From contig NZ_JANFAU010000002.1 in assembly GCF_026130605.1 (NCBI RefSeq), forward strand, positions 124,001-188,000: 64,000 nucleotides of DNA. Reading direction: 5' to 3'. The translations under genes were made by a program, and so were the position numbers. Below, in pieces: positions 11,422 to 22,607 of this stretch. Position 1 is the stretch's first letter, and each line of letters opens with the position of its first letter. The notes beneath the pieces are model-generated. The model was not told the origin of the DNA. It saw only the letters and a program-made list of their open reading frames with translations, and ran no database searches. The stretch is from Sphingomonas lycopersici. GTDB lineage: Bacteria; Pseudomonadota; Alphaproteobacteria; Sphingomonadales; Sphingomonadaceae.

Positions 11422-12417
11422 TTACGCCGGCTCCGGCGCCTGCATCGCTTCCGCGGCGAGCGCGAACGAGCGTTTGCGCGCCTCGTGGTCGTACATCATG
11501 CTGGTCAGCATCACCTCGTCGACCCCGGTGCGCGCGACGAACGCGGCGATCCCGCGCGCCACCTCGTCGCGCGTGCCGATCGCGGTGCATTGCAGGACGT
11601 GATTGAGGATCGCGGCATGCTGCGGCGGCAGGCTTTCGCGATAGCCGGCGATCGGCGGGGGCAGCTGGCGCGGGTTGCCGGTGCGTAAGGCGACGAACGC
11701 CTGCTGCTGCGAACTGGCGAGAAATTCGGCATCCTCGCGCGTGTCGGCGGCGAAGACGTTGAACCCCGCCATCGCATAGGGGCGGTCGAGCTGGGGCGAC
11801 GGGCGGAACTCGCGCCGATAGATGGCAAGCGCCTCGTCGAGCGCATCGGGGGCGAAATGCGAGGCAAAGGCATAAGGCAGCCCGAGCACCGCGGCGAGCT
11901 TCGCGCCGAACAGGCTCGATCCCAAAATCCACAGGTCGGGTCGCGCGCCGGCGCCCGGCGTGGCGCTGATCCCGGTGCGTCCGTCGTCGGCGAAATAGCT
12001 CTGCAATTCGAGCACGTCGTTGGGGAAGGCGTTGGGATCGGTATCGAGCGTGCGGCGCAACGCCCGCGCGACGCGCTGGTCCGAGCCGGGCGCGCGACCA
12101 AGCCCGAGATCGATCCGCCCCGGGAACAAGGCGTCGAGCGTGCCGAATTGCTCGGCGATCTGCAGCGGCGCGTGATTGGGCAGCATGATCCCGCCCGCGC
12201 CGACCCGGATCGTCTCGGTCGCCTGCCCGACATGCGCGATCACCACCGCGGTCGCGGCGGAGGCGATCCCCGGCATGCCGTGATGCTCCGCCACCCAATA
12301 GCGGCGATAGCCGTGGCGCTCGGCGTGACGCGCGAGATCGGCGGCATTGGCGAGCGATCGCGGCACGTTGCCGCCCTCAACCACGGGGACGAGATCGAGC
12401 AGGGAGAATGCGGTCAT
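11422..12417 (-). CDS. LLM-class (luciferase-like) flavin-dependent oxidoreductase
   Basis: About 331-residue monooxygenase of the bacterial luciferase-like fold. Its signature pieces are [11 protein letters not shown] at the N-terminus, [26 protein letters not shown], and the [14 protein letters not shown] motif typical of the MsnO8/YhbW subgroup. The start at 12417 (MTAFSLL) is chosen because the beta-strand core begins there; the open frame runs 12 codons further. It is convergent with the diguanylate cyclase with only 17 nt between stops. The substrate is not predictable. Confidence 0.9.
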   Translation of the reverse strand: MTAFSLLDLVPVVEGGNVPRSLANAADLARHAERHGYRRYWVAEHHGMPGIASAATAVVIAHVGQATETIRVGAGGIMLPNHAPLQIAEQFGTLDALFPGRIDLGLGRAPGSDQRVARALRRTLDTDPNAFPNDVLELQSYFADDGRTGISATPGAGARPDLWILGSSLFGAKLAAVLGLPYAFASHFAPDALDEALAIYRREFRPSPQLDRPYAMAGFNVFAADTREDAEFLASSQQQAFVALRTGNPRQLPPPIAGYRESLPPQHAAILNHVLQCTAIGTRDEVARGIAAFVARTGVDEVMLTSMMYDHEARKRSFALAAEAMQAPEPA

Positions 12418-12470
12418 GGCGCAGGATGTGGCGTGACGCGTTGCAAACTGCAACCTCCCGCCCGCTCAAT

Positions 12471-12499
12471 CGTCATGCCGGGCCTGACCCGGCATGACG
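12471..12499. repeat. Perfect 12-bp REP-like hairpin
   Basis: CGTCATGCCGGG and its exact reverse complement flank the 5-nt loop CCTGA. It sits between two divergent genes (oxidoreductase and HAD nucleotidase). Its arms resemble the single hairpin at 58.78 kb, so it is one of the dispersed REP-like sequences. Confidence 0.75.
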
Positions 12500-12565
12500 G
12501 AAGAAGCGAGCGCAGCGGAAAAAGGCGGTTCCGCTCAATATCGATCGGCCTTAAAGCCCCCGGCG

Positions 12566-13222
12566 ATGCCACCCTCGCTCGCCCCGATCCGCAACTGGAT
12601 CTTCGATCTCGACAATACGCTCTATCCGGCGAGCGCCGATCTGTTCGCGCAAATCGACGTCAAGATGACCGCTTATGTCGCCGATCTGCTCGGGACCGAT
12701 CTGGTCGAGGCGCGCCGCATCCAGAAAGCCTATTTCCTCGGCCACGGCACCACGCTCGCCGGGCTGATGAAGGAGCATAAGGTCGATCCGCTCCATTATC
12801 TCGATTTCGTCCACGATATCGAGATGGAGGTGCTGGAGGAGAATCTTCCGCTCGCCGCCGCGATCGCACGGTTGCCGGGGCGCAAGATCGTCTTCACCAA
12901 CGGCGACGGCCCCTATGCCCGCCGCGTGCTCGACCGGCTCGGGCTCGGCGCGTCGTTCGAGGCGATCCACGATATTCACGCGATGGACCTCGCGCCCAAG
13001 CCGGCGCCCTCGGCCTATGCCGGGCTGTGCGCCGCCTTCGGGCTCGATCCCGCGCAATCCTTGTTCGTCGACGATATGGCGCGCAACCTCGCGCCGGCGA
13101 AGGCGATCGGCATGACGACGGTGTGGGTCGACAACGGATCGGAACAGGCCGAGGGCACCGACCGCAGCTTCGTCGACTATACCACCCACGATCTGACGCA
13201 TTGGCTACAGGGAATTTTATGA
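12566..13222 (+). CDS. Pyrimidine 5'-nucleotidase (HAD family)
   Basis: About 218-residue HAD-superfamily phosphatase. The nucleophile motif is [13 protein letters not shown] near the N-terminus, motif II is FTNGD, and motif III/IV is [13 protein letters not shown]. The DLDNTLYP form is typical of the SDT1/YjjG-like pyrimidine nucleotidase subgroup, which dephosphorylates UMP/CMP. The ATG at 12566 ([11 protein letters not shown]) is chosen because the fold starts immediately after it; the frame continues upstream through non-coding sequence. Its stop overlaps the dapD start (ATGA), so translation of the two is coupled. Confidence 0.9.
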   Translation: MPPSLAPIRNWIFDLDNTLYPASADLFAQIDVKMTAYVADLLGTDLVEARRIQKAYFLGHGTTLAGLMKEHKVDPLHYLDFVHDIEMEVLEENLPLAAAIARLPGRKIVFTNGDGPYARRVLDRLGLGASFEAIHDIHAMDLAPKPAPSAYAGLCAAFGLDPAQSLFVDDMARNLAPAKAIGMTTVWVDNGSEQAEGTDRSFVDYTTHDLTHWLQGIL

Positions 13223-14043
13223 GCAACAGCGAGCTTGAACAGACGATCGACGCCGCCTGGGAGAACCGCGCGGAGGTCGGCGCCTCTACCGGCGGCGAGG
13301 TGCGCGTGGCGGTCGATCGCGCGCTGGCGTTGCTCGATTCGGGCGCGGCGCGCGTCGCCCAGCCCGACGGCAACGGCGGTTGGCAGGTCAACCAGTGGCT
13401 CAAGAAGGCGGTGCTGCTGTCGTTCCGCCTCAACGACAATGTGCTGATCGATAACGGCCCCGGCGCGGGCCATTGGTTCGACAAGGTGCCGTCGAAATTC
13501 TCGGGCTGGACCGAGGGCGAATTCCGCACCGCCGGTTTCCGCGCGGTGCCGGGCAGCATCGTGCGGCGCGGCGCGTTCATCGGCAAGGGCGCGGTGCTGA
13601 TGCCGAGCTTCGTCAACATCGGCGCCCATGTCGGCGAGGGGACGATGGTCGATACCTGGGCGACGGTGGGGAGCTGCGCGCAGATCGGCAAGAACGTTCA
13701 TCTCTCGGGCGGCGCCGGGATCGGCGGGGTGCTCGAACCGCTCCAGGCCGACCCGGTGATCATCGGCGACGGCGCGTTCATCGGCGCGCGGTCCGAAGTG
13801 GCCGAGGGCGTGCGCGTCGGCGAAGGCGCGGTGCTGTCGATGGGGGTCTATCTCGGCGCCTCGACCAAGATCATCGACCGCGCGACCGGCGAAGTGTTCC
13901 GCGGCGAGGTGCCGCCCTATTCGGTGGTCGTGCCGGGTTCGACCGGGGGCGGCGATCTCGGGCTTTATTGCGCGGTGATCGTCAAGCGCGTCGACGCGCA
14001 GACGCGGTCGAAGACCAGCATCAACGAATTGCTGCGGGACTGA
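13219..14043 (+). CDS. dapD: 2,3,4,5-tetrahydropyridine-2,6-dicarboxylate N-succinyltransferase
   Basis: 274-residue left-handed beta-helix acyltransferase of the succinylase branch of lysine/diaminopimelate synthesis, using succinyl-CoA. Hexapeptide repeats run from about residue 100 ([20 protein letters not shown]) through the catalytic region [17 protein letters not shown] to [13 protein letters not shown]. The length matches the family. The start at 13219 ([11 protein letters not shown]) overlaps the stop of the preceding nucleotidase by 4 nt. A REP-like element follows the stop within 15 nt. Confidence 0.97.
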   Translation: MSNSELEQTIDAAWENRAEVGASTGGEVRVAVDRALALLDSGAARVAQPDGNGGWQVNQWLKKAVLLSFRLNDNVLIDNGPGAGHWFDKVPSKFSGWTEGEFRTAGFRAVPGSIVRRGAFIGKGAVLMPSFVNIGAHVGEGTMVDTWATVGSCAQIGKNVHLSGGAGIGGVLEPLQADPVIIGDGAFIGARSEVAEGVRVGEGAVLSMGVYLGASTKIIDRATGEVFRGEVPPYSVVVPGSTGGGDLGLYCAVIVKRVDAQTRSKTSINELLRD

Positions 14044-14055
14044 TTGTAACCCACC

Positions 14056-14163
14056 GACACCCCGGCCTTGAGCCGGGGTCCATCGGGGGGCAAGCGCGGA
14101 GCAAGAGGCTCTGATTGCTGAGTTCGCGGCGCTATGGACCCCGGCTCAAGGCCGGGGTGACGG
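14056..14163. repeat. REP/BIME-like element, family A, copy 1
   Basis: Two inverted arms (CCCCGGCCTTGAGCCGGGG near the left end, CCCCGGCTCAAGGCCGGGG at the right end) enclose a roughly 60-nt spacer. The whole unit is homologous, in opposite orientation, to the element at 53404-53513, including spacer sequence around GAGGCTC. It lies between dapD and the ABC-F leader. Confidence 0.85.
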
Positions 14164-14280
14164 TGGTTGTATTGGCGCTCACCCGTCGCCATAGTCGCCC
14201 GACCTACGAAGGAGTAACCACCGTGTACCACCGGATGAACAACGCCAGCCGCTGTGTCTCGTCCGTCTGCCCGGTGCCTT

Positions 14281-15855
<1,575 letters not shown>

Positions 15856-15915
15856 CCGTCTCGACAATGCAACCTGCGGCTCTTATCGCCGCGGGACGAT
15901 TTCAAGGGGAGTTCG

Positions 15916-16881
15916 ATGCCCAAAGCCAGTCAGGTTCTCGATCGCGTTCTCGTGCTCGAGATGGTCCGTGTCACCGAAGCCGCCGCGGTCGCCGCGTCGA
16001 CGTTGGTCGGGCGCGGCGACGAAAAGGCCGCCGATGCCGCCGCGGTCGAGGCGATGCGTGAGGCGCTCAACAGCCTCGACATGGACGGCACCGTGGTGAT
16101 CGGCGAGGGCGAGCGCGACGAAGCGCCGATGCTCTACATCGGCGAGAAGGTCGGCAGCGGCAACGGCCCGAAGATCGACATCGCGCTCGATCCGCTCGAA
16201 GGCACCACGATCTGCGCCAAATCCGGCCCGAACAGCCTCGCCGTGCTGGCGATCGCCGAGGCGGGCGGGCTGCTCAACGCGCCCGACGTCTATATGGACA
16301 AGCTCGCGATCGGGCCGGGCTATCCCGACAATATCCTCGATCTCGACAAGACGCCGACCGAGAATATTCAGGCGATCGCCGCGGCAAAGGGGGTCACCCC
16401 GCGCGAGATCATGGCCTGCGTGCTCGATCGCCCGCGCCACGAAAAGCTGATCGCCGAGCTGCGCGCGATCGGCTGCGGCGTGGTGCTGATCGGCGACGGC
16501 GACGTTGCCGGCGTGATCGCCACCACCAACCCCGAAACGACGATCGACGTCTATATGGGGTCGGGCGGCGCGCCGGAGGGCGTGCTGGCCTGTGCGGCGC
16601 TGCGCTGCGTCGGCGGGCAGTTCAAGGGCCGCTTGTTGTTCCGCAACGAGGATGAGCGCTCGCGGGCGCGCAAATGGGGCATCACCGATCTCGATCGGCA
16701 ATATGACCTCAAGGATCTCGCCAAGGGCGATTGCATCTTCGCCGCGACCGGGGTGACCGACGGCTCGCTGCTCGAAGGCGTCAAGCGCCACGGCAGCCGC
16801 ATGACGACCGAAAGCGTCGTGATGCGCGCCTCGTCCGGCACGGTGCGCTGGGTGAAGGGCGAGCACCGCATCGAGCGGTAA
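15916..16881 (+). CDS. glpX: Class II fructose-1,6-bisphosphatase
   Basis: 321-residue GlpX-type phosphatase that makes fructose-6-phosphate in gluconeogenesis. Family hallmarks are GDEKAADAAAVEAMR, VIGEGERDEAPMLYIGE, DPLEGTTICA and the VKRHGSRMTTESVVMR segment near the C-terminus. These provide the Li+-sensitive metal site shared with inositol phosphatases. The ATG follows CAAGGGGAG. It stands 60 nt after the ABC-F gene and may share its transcript. A REP-like element follows it. Confidence 0.96.
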   Translation: MPKASQVLDRVLVLEMVRVTEAAAVAASTLVGRGDEKAADAAAVEAMREALNSLDMDGTVVIGEGERDEAPMLYIGEKVGSGNGPKIDIALDPLEGTTICAKSGPNSLAVLAIAEAGGLLNAPDVYMDKLAIGPGYPDNILDLDKTPTENIQAIAAAKGVTPREIMACVLDRPRHEKLIAELRAIGCGVVLIGDGDVAGVIATTNPETTIDVYMGSGGAPEGVLACAALRCVGGQFKGRLLFRNEDERSRARKWGITDLDRQYDLKDLAKGDCIFAATGVTDGSLLEGVKRHGSRMTTESVVMRASSGTVRWVKGEHRIER

Positions 16882-16914
16882 GCGGTTCGATTGGGCGTGA
16901 ATCCATCCCCCCTT

Positions 16915-17010
16915 CGTCATTCCCGCGAAGGCGGGAGTCCATTAATGCTGTCGTCGCGATTTGATCGCCGAGATCCGAGTGAATGGATTCCCGCCTTCGC
17001 GGGAATGACG
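16915..17010. repeat. REP-like inverted pair, family B, copy 1
   Basis: Arms CGTCATTCCCGCGAAGGCGGGA and, at the right end, TCCCGCCTTCGCGGGAATGACG bracket a 50-nt spacer. Each arm is itself a small hairpin around GCGAAGGC. The same family recurs at 25655-25750. Confidence 0.85.
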
Positions 17011-17024
17011 GGTGGTTTTTCAAA

Positions 17025-17735
17025 ATGACCGCCGCCCTCCTGCTTGTCGCCTTGCTGGCGACGAGCTGGTTTGCGCGAAAGCGGCTCAGGCTCGATTTCG
17101 GTAGCGGGCGCAGCCGCGCCTATCTCACGGTCGCGGTGCGGCAGGTGGTAGGGTTCGCGCTGCCCGCACTCGTCATGCTCGCGCTGGCGGGCGAGTGGCG
17201 CGCGCTGTCTGAAATGCCGGCGAGCTTCGCCGCGCTGGCGGTTTCGTTCGGTATCGAAGGATGGGTCACCCCCGACGACGGATGGATATTATCGATCGGC
17301 GCGCTCGCCGGCACCGTGATCGGCTCGGGCCTTGCCTGGCTGCGCTGGCGGCGCAAGCGCAAGCGCGGCCCGATCTTCGGCGAGCTCGGCTGGCTCCTGC
17401 CGCGCGACCGCGCCGATCTCGCGTGGGGCGTCGCGCTGTCGCTGACTGCCGGGGTAACCGAGGAATTGTTCTTCCGCCTCGCTCTGCCGTTGCTCGCCAC
17501 ACTCGCGACCGGCAGCGCACTCGCGGGCCTGCTGCTCGCCGCGATCCTGTTCGCCGGCGCGCATTGGTATCAGGGGTGGAGCGGGGTGGTCGCGACCGGG
17601 GTGATGGGGCTGGTTTTCGCGTTGCTCTATCTTGCCAGCGGCACGTTGTGGTTCGCGATCGCCGCGCATATCGTGGTCGATCTCAACGCGCTGGTGATCC
17701 GCCCCGCACTGACCGGGGCGTGGCGCCGTGCATGA
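17025..17735 (+). CDS. CPBP-family intramembrane glutamic protease
   Basis: 236-residue polytopic membrane protein. The conserved motif EELFFR (EExxxR, about residues 145-150), a downstream FAGAHW (FxxxH) and a C-terminal HIVVDLN place it in the CPBP/Abi (type II CAAX prenyl endopeptidase-like) family. Six or more hydrophobic segments are seen. The ATG at 17025 starts directly at the first membrane segment; an upstream in-frame ATG lies inside the REP element and is unlikely. The bacterial substrate is unknown. Confidence 0.88.
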   Translation: MTAALLLVALLATSWFARKRLRLDFGSGRSRAYLTVAVRQVVGFALPALVMLALAGEWRALSEMPASFAALAVSFGIEGWVTPDDGWILSIGALAGTVIGSGLAWLRWRRKRKRGPIFGELGWLLPRDRADLAWGVALSLTAGVTEELFFRLALPLLATLATGSALAGLLLAAILFAGAHWYQGWSGVVATGVMGLVFALLYLASGTLWFAIAAHIVVDLNALVIRPALTGAWRRA

Positions 17736-17819
17736 GACAAAAAGGTTCGTAAACTAAGAACTGGCGCGACCGCCCGGCGTGCTGCTAAGCTGGATGCGCA
17801 ACCGGAGGGGAGGAATCCG

Positions 17820-19382
17820 ATGATCGATCTCGACGCGATCCACTGTCTGTCGGATATCCCGGCGGCGCAGGCGCGCGCGCGGGGCGATCAGATCGCGTTA
17901 TTGTTCGAGGGCGACGCGACCAGTTATGCCCAACTCGAAACGCAAACCGATGCGGTCGCACGCGCATTGCTCGCGGACGGGGCGCAGCCCGGTGCCCGGA
18001 TCGCGGTGCTCACCAAGAACCACGCGCTCTGGTATCCGCTGTTCTTCGGCACGGCGCGCGCGCGGGCCTGCCTGATGCCGGTCAACTGGCGGCTTTCGGT
18101 GCCCGAGGTGGCGTTCATCCTCGAAGACGGCGCGCCGAGCCATTTGTTCGTCGGCGAGGATTTCTTCGCCGCCGCGCTCGAGGCGGTGGCCGGGATGTCA
18201 CGCCGCCCGCAGCTTATCGCGCTCTATGGCGCGCATCCCGAGTTCCTCCCGCTCGATATGTGGCTGGCAAGAGGGGCAGGGCAAGCGTCGCCCGATCGAC
18301 CGTCGCTCGACGACGACGTGCTCCAACTCTACACCAGCGGCACCACCGGTCGCCCCAAGGGGGTGGTGCTCACCAACTTCAACTATCGCCGCTTCATGGA
18401 AATGGCGACCGGGGTCGACGGCTTCGCTTATGAGGCGGGTGAGACGGTGATGATCGTCATGCCGCTGTTCCATGTCGCGGGGACCAATGTCAGCTTCGCC
18501 GGGCTGATGCAGGGCGGGCGGATCGTGCTGATCAAGGATTTCACCCCCGCCGGCGCGGTCGCGACGATGGTTGCGGAGCAGGTGAGCCACAGCTTCCTCG
18601 CCCCGGCGATGATCCTGATGATGCTCCAGACGCCGGAGATCGCGGACGCGCGTTTCCCGCGGCTGCGCAGCATCGCTTACGGCGCATCGCCGATCGCCGA
18701 GGACGTGCTGGCGCGCGCGCAGACCGCCTTCGGGTGTGATTTCGTGCAATTCTACGGGATGACCGAATCGGCCGGCGCCGGCTCCTATCTCTCCCCCGCG
18801 GCGCATCGCGCGGGTGGTTTGCTCAAATCCTGCGGCCAGCCGTGGCCGGGGGTCGATATCGCGATCCTCGATAGCGAGGGCCGCGAACTTCCCGCGGGTG
18901 AGATCGGCGAGATCGCGATCCGCGGCGATATCGTGATGAAGGGCTATTGGCGCCGCGACGAGGCGACGGTCGAGGCGCTGGCCGGCGGCTGGCTCCACAC
19001 CGGCGACGCGGGCTATGCCGACGAGAACGGCTATTTCTTCGTCCACGACCGGATCAAGGACATGATCGTTTCGGGGGGCGAGAACGTCTATCCGGCCGAG
19101 GTGGAGAATGCGATCGCCGGCTGCCCGGGCGTGGCCGACGTCGCGGTGATCGGGGTGCCCGACGACAAATGGGGCGAAGCGGTCAAGGCGTTGATCGTCG
19201 CCGAGGATGACGCGCCGAGCGCGGAGGCGGTGATTGCCTGGGCGCGGGCGCGGATCGCGGGGTACAAGGCACCGAAAACGGTCGATTTCCTCGACGCCTT
19301 GCCGCGCAATCCGTCGGGCAAGGTGCTGCGCCGTGAATTGCGCGCGGCCTATTGGGCCGGGCGTGATCGCGCGGTGGGGTGA
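17820..19382 (+). CDS. Acyl-CoA synthetase / AMP-dependent ligase
   Basis: 520-residue adenylate-forming enzyme that activates a carboxylic acid with ATP and CoA. The P-loop-like motif YTSGTTGRPKG (about residue 171), YGMTES, the hinge GWLHTGDAGY, the HDRIKDMIVSGGENVYP segment and the catalytic lysine motif GKVLRREL are intact. The length suits a medium- or long-chain acyl-CoA ligase. The ATG is preceded by GGAGGGGAGGAA. No dedicated neighbours indicate the substrate. It is convergent with chorismate mutase across a REP element. Confidence 0.92.
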   Translation: MIDLDAIHCLSDIPAAQARARGDQIALLFEGDATSYAQLETQTDAVARALLADGAQPGARIAVLTKNHALWYPLFFGTARARACLMPVNWRLSVPEVAFILEDGAPSHLFVGEDFFAAALEAVAGMSRRPQLIALYGAHPEFLPLDMWLARGAGQASPDRPSLDDDVLQLYTSGTTGRPKGVVLTNFNYRRFMEMATGVDGFAYEAGETVMIVMPLFHVAGTNVSFAGLMQGGRIVLIKDFTPAGAVATMVAEQVSHSFLAPAMILMMLQTPEIADARFPRLRSIAYGASPIAEDVLARAQTAFGCDFVQFYGMTESAGAGSYLSPAAHRAGGLLKSCGQPWPGVDIAILDSEGRELPAGEIGEIAIRGDIVMKGYWRRDEATVEALAGGWLHTGDAGYADENGYFFVHDRIKDMIVSGGENVYPAEVENAIAGCPGVADVAVIGVPDDKWGEAVKALIVAEDDAPSAEAVIAWARARIAGYKAPKTVDFLDALPRNPSGKVLRRELRAAYWAGRDRAVG

Positions 19383-19414
19383 TCACCTGACGGCACGAGC
19401 GCGACCTGCGATCC

Positions 19415-19500
19415 GTTCGCTCTGAGCTTGTCGAAGGGCTGCCCTTCTTCCTTCGAAGAAAAGTGCAGGGCTTCGACAGGCTCAGCCCGAACGGCGAGAG
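19415..19500. repeat. REP-like inverted pair, family C, copy 1
   Basis: A left arm containing CTGAGCTTGTCGAAGGGC pairs with a right arm containing GGGCTTCGACAGGCTCAG; a shorter CTTCTTC...GAAGAA stem lies between. It separates two convergent genes and could act as a two-way terminator or RNA stabiliser. Related copies occur near 57.2 and 60.3 kb, with a half copy at 20.96 kb. Confidence 0.85.
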
Positions 19501-19513
19501 CGAAGCAGATAGT

Positions 19514-19801
19514 CTATACGCTACCCGCCGAAAACTGCTCGTGGTGGCGGATCACTTCGTCGATGATGAAGCGCAGGAATTTCTCGCTGAATTCGGGATC
19601 GAGCTCGGCGTCTTCGGCGAGCCGCCGCAGCCGGGCGATCTGCGCCTCCTCACGGCCGGGATCGGCCGGGGGCAGCCCGGCGGTCGCCTTGTGGCGCCCG
19701 ACCGCCTGGGTGATCTTGAATCGCTCCGCGAGCAGGCAGACGAGCGCCGCATCGATATTGTCGATGCTCTTGCGATAGCCCTTCAGCACCTCGTCCGGCA
19801 T
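19514..19801 (-). CDS. Chorismate mutase (AroQ fold)
   Basis: About 95-residue all-helical chorismate mutase, converting chorismate to prephenate for phenylalanine and tyrosine. The pattern YRKSIDNIDAALVCLLAERF, ITQAVGRHKA and FSEKFLRFIIDEVIRHH matches AroQ enzymes, with the usual Arg/Lys residues of the active site. The start at 19801 (MPDEVLKGY) is preferred; a start seven codons upstream is possible. It is monofunctional, not fused to prephenate dehydratase or DAHP synthase. Confidence 0.92.
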   Translation of the reverse strand: MPDEVLKGYRKSIDNIDAALVCLLAERFKITQAVGRHKATAGLPPADPGREEAQIARLRRLAEDAELDPEFSEKFLRFIIDEVIRHHEQFSAGSV

Positions 19802-19905
19802 TGTGCCTCCCGAATCCCTCATCGCCGCGCCTTTTGCGTGTCCACCGCTTCCGGCGCAAGGCTTGCGTTGCCCTAGCGTATTTTGCCGCCTAGAGCCCGT
19901 AACAG

Positions 19906-20916
19906 ATGACCGCCACCATTCACCGCCTCGCCGATCGCCCCCCGTCGCTCGAACCGATGATCGAGCTCGTCGCGGGTGATATGAACATGGTCAATGCGGC
20001 GATCCTCGATCGCATGCAGTCGCAGATTCCGCTGATCCCGGAACTCGCCGGGCATCTGATCGCGGGCGGCGGCAAGCGCATGCGCCCGATGCTGACGCTC
20101 GCGAGCGCGCGGCTGCTCGGCTATATGGGGACGCGGCATCACCGGCTCGCCGCGGCGGTCGAATTCATCCACACCGCCACATTGCTCCACGACGATGTGG
20201 TCGACGGGTCGGATCTGCGCCGCGGCAAGCGCACCGCCAACCTCATCTGGGGCAATCCGGCGAGCGTGCTGGTCGGCGATTTCCTGTTCAGCCGTAGCTT
20301 CGAACTGATGGTCGAGGACGGCAGCCTCAAGGTGCTCAAGATCCTGTCCAACGCCAGCGCGGTGATCGCGGAGGGCGAGGTCAACCAGCTCACCGCCGCG
20401 CGGCGCATCGATCTGGGCGAGGATCGCTATCTGGAGATCATCAACGCCAAGACCGCCGCGCTGTTCGCCGCCGCCTGCCGCATCGCCGCGGTGGTCGCCG
20501 AGCGGCCCGAGGAGGAGGAGGTCGCGCTTGACGCCTATGGCCGTAATCTCGGCATCGCCTTCCAGCTCGTCGACGATGCGATCGACTATGTCTCCGACGC
20601 CGGGACGATGGGCAAGGACGCCGGCGACGATTTCCGCGAGGGCAAGGTGACCTTGCCGGTGATCCTCGCTTATGCGCGCGGCTCGGCGACCGATCGCACC
20701 TTCTGGAAGGATGCGGTGGAGGGGCGCCGCGACGGCGACGAGGATTTCGCGCACGCGATCTCGCTGGTGCGCGCGACCCGCGCGGTCGACGACACGCTCG
20801 CCCGCGCGCGGCATTACGGCCAGCGCGCGATCGACGCGATCGGTCCCTTCGCCTCGGGCAAGGCAAAGGACGCGATGGTCGAGGCGGTCGAATTCGCGGT
20901 GGCGCGGGCTTATTGA
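19906..20916 (+). CDS. All-trans polyprenyl diphosphate synthase (IspB-like)
   Basis: 336-residue trans-isoprenyl synthase that builds a long prenyl chain, probably the octa- or decaprenyl tail of ubiquinone. The first aspartate-rich motif is LLHDDVVDGSDLRRGKRTAN, the second is FQLVDDAIDY, and GGGKRMRPML lies before them. The length fits the long-chain class. It is divergent from chorismate mutase with about 100 nt between starts. Chain length cannot be fixed by eye. Confidence 0.93.
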   Translation: MTATIHRLADRPPSLEPMIELVAGDMNMVNAAILDRMQSQIPLIPELAGHLIAGGGKRMRPMLTLASARLLGYMGTRHHRLAAAVEFIHTATLLHDDVVDGSDLRRGKRTANLIWGNPASVLVGDFLFSRSFELMVEDGSLKVLKILSNASAVIAEGEVNQLTAARRIDLGEDRYLEIINAKTAALFAAACRIAAVVAERPEEEEVALDAYGRNLGIAFQLVDDAIDYVSDAGTMGKDAGDDFREGKVTLPVILAYARGSATDRTFWKDAVEGRRDGDEDFAHAISLVRATRAVDDTLARARHYGQRAIDAIGPFASGKAKDAMVEAVEFAVARAY

Positions 20917-20954
20917 GGTAACGCGGGACAAACACCGCGCCCGAAATCGAAGCC

Positions 20955-20980
20955 GTTCACCCTGAGCTTGTCGAAGGGCG
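20955..20980. repeat. REP-like half element, family C
   Basis: A single arm CCTGAGCTTGTCGAAGGGCG, matching the left arm of the family C pairs, without its partner. It lies after the polyprenyl synthase gene. Confidence 0.7.
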
Positions 20981-21084
20981 GCCGAACTCCCGAACGCCAG
21001 GACGCGCTTTGCCAAGAGCGAACGGGATAGGTGACCCCGGTTTAACCACGATGCCTTAACCCGGCTCGGCTAAGGCATCGCCCA

Positions 21085-22245
21085 ATGCTTCGCGTGCTGA
21101 CCCTTTCGACCCTGTTTCCCGACGCTTCGCGGCCCAATTTCGGGGTGTTCGTCGAGCGGCAGACGCTTGGGCTCGCCGCGCGTCCCGATGTCGCGCTGAC
21201 CGTGGTAGCGGGAATCGGCGTACCGCCCTGGCCGCTCTCGCGACACCCGCGCTATCGCCAGTTTGCGGCGGTTCCGACACATGAGACGTGGAAGGGCGTC
21301 GAGGTGCTGCGCCCGCGCTTCACGGTGCTGCCGGGCACCGCGGGGCGGTTTCACGCATCGGCGCTGCTGCGCGCGGTGCGACGGGGGATTCGCGGACGCG
21401 AATTCGACGTCATCGACGCCTCCTTCTTCTTCCCCGACGGGCCGGTGGCGATCGCACTCGGCCGGGAGCGCGGCATCCCGGTATCGATCAAGGCGCGCGG
21501 GGCGGATATTCACCACTGGGGTCATGCCGCGGCAACGGCGCGGCAGGTCCGCGACGCCGGTCTGGCGGCGGACGGATTGCTCGCGGTGTCCCGCGCGATG
21601 GCTGACGATATCGCCGCGCTCGGCATTCCGGCGGAGAAGGTAAAGGTACATCACACCGGGGTCGATCTCGCGCGGTTCGCGCCGGCCGATCGCGCGGCGG
21701 CGAAAGCGGCGCTCGGGGTCGCCGGGCCGCTGGTCGTTTCGGTCGGCGCGCTCATCCCGCGCAAGGGCCATGATGTGGTGATCGACGCGGTCGCGCGGCT
21801 CGACGGTGTAACCTTGCTGATCGCGGGCGAGGGCGAGGCACGGGGGGCGTTGGAAGCGCAAATTGCGCGTGCAGGCGTCGGTGATCGCGTGCGGTTGCTT
21901 GGTGCCGTGCCGCACGCGCAACTGCCTGCGCTGATCGCCGCCGCCGACGTCATGGCGCTTGCCTCCGCATCCGAGGGGCTGGCGAATGTGTGGGTCGAGG
22001 CGCTTGCCTGCGGCACGCCGATCGCCGTGCCCCCGGTCGGCGGTGCGCCCGAGGTGGTAACCGCGCCGTCAGCCGGCCGTATCGTCCCACGCGAGGCCGG
22101 TCCCTTTGCCGCGGCGATCGCCGATCTCTTGGGCGCGCCGTTGCCCGCCGAAGTGGTGCGCGCGCATGCGCTGGGCTTCACCTGGGAAGCGAATACCGTC
22201 GCGCTTTACGCGCATCTCGCGGGATTGGTTCAGACGAGGGGGTAA
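21085..22245 (+). CDS. Glycosyltransferase family 4
   Basis: 386-residue GT-B fold glycosyltransferase. N-terminal MLRVLTLSTLFPDASRPNFG, the hinge region VSVGALIPRKGHD, and the C-terminal donor-binding stretch with GLANVWVEALACGTPIAVPPVGGAPEVV identify a GT4 enzyme of the type that uses a sugar nucleotide donor. It has no membrane helix. Acceptor and sugar are unknown; the N-terminal phrase resembles PelF/GumH-like and teichuronic acid transferases only loosely. Its 3' end overlaps the convergent Mth938-like gene by 16 nt. Confidence 0.88.
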   Translation: MLRVLTLSTLFPDASRPNFGVFVERQTLGLAARPDVALTVVAGIGVPPWPLSRHPRYRQFAAVPTHETWKGVEVLRPRFTVLPGTAGRFHASALLRAVRRGIRGREFDVIDASFFFPDGPVAIALGRERGIPVSIKARGADIHHWGHAAATARQVRDAGLAADGLLAVSRAMADDIAALGIPAEKVKVHHTGVDLARFAPADRAAAKAALGVAGPLVVSVGALIPRKGHDVVIDAVARLDGVTLLIAGEGEARGALEAQIARAGVGDRVRLLGAVPHAQLPALIAAADVMALASASEGLANVWVEALACGTPIAVPPVGGAPEVVTAPSAGRIVPREAGPFAAAIADLLGAPLPAEVVRAHALGFTWEANTVALYAHLAGLVQTRG

Positions 22246-22598
22246 AGCGCCGCGGCGATCGTTCGCCCCTCGTTGCGCAGCACGCCCCAGGCGCGCGCCG
22301 CGGCGCGGCTGTCCATCGCCTCGACCCCGATGCCGCGTTCTTCCAGAGCCGCCACCAGCGCGCGTGGCGGGCGCGAAAGCTCGCTGCCGGTGCCGATCAG
22401 GATGAATTCGGGGACCGCCGCGATCAGCGGCGCGAGGTCGTCGACGGAAAGTGCCTCAAGCGCCGGCGGGGTCCATTCCGCCACCGAATCGACCGTCATG
22501 ATCAGCGCGGGGAAAATGCCGTCGTCGGTGCGAAACCCGCCGGGGCCGATCCCTTTGACGATCGGCCCGGCGGGATCGCGCGTGCGTTCCAGTTTCAC
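22230..22598 (-). CDS. Mth938-like domain protein (DUF498)
   Basis: 122-residue protein of the Mth938/NDUFAF3-like fold (FRTDDGIFPALIMTVDSVAEW, FILIGTGSELSRPP, GIGVEAMDSRAAARAWGVL). The mitochondrial homologue NDUFAF3 helps assemble respiratory complex I; the bacterial role is not settled. It begins 9 nt after secF ends, so it is the last gene of the yajC-secD-secF transcript, an arrangement common in alphaproteobacteria. It overlaps the glycosyltransferase 3' end. Confidence 0.88.
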   Translation of the reverse strand: MKLERTRDPAGPIVKGIGPGGFRTDDGIFPALIMTVDSVAEWTPPALEALSVDDLAPLIAAVPEFILIGTGSELSRPPRALVAALEERGIGVEAMDSRAAARAWGVLRNEGRTIAAALYPLV

Positions 22599-22607
22599 CG
22601 GCGAAGG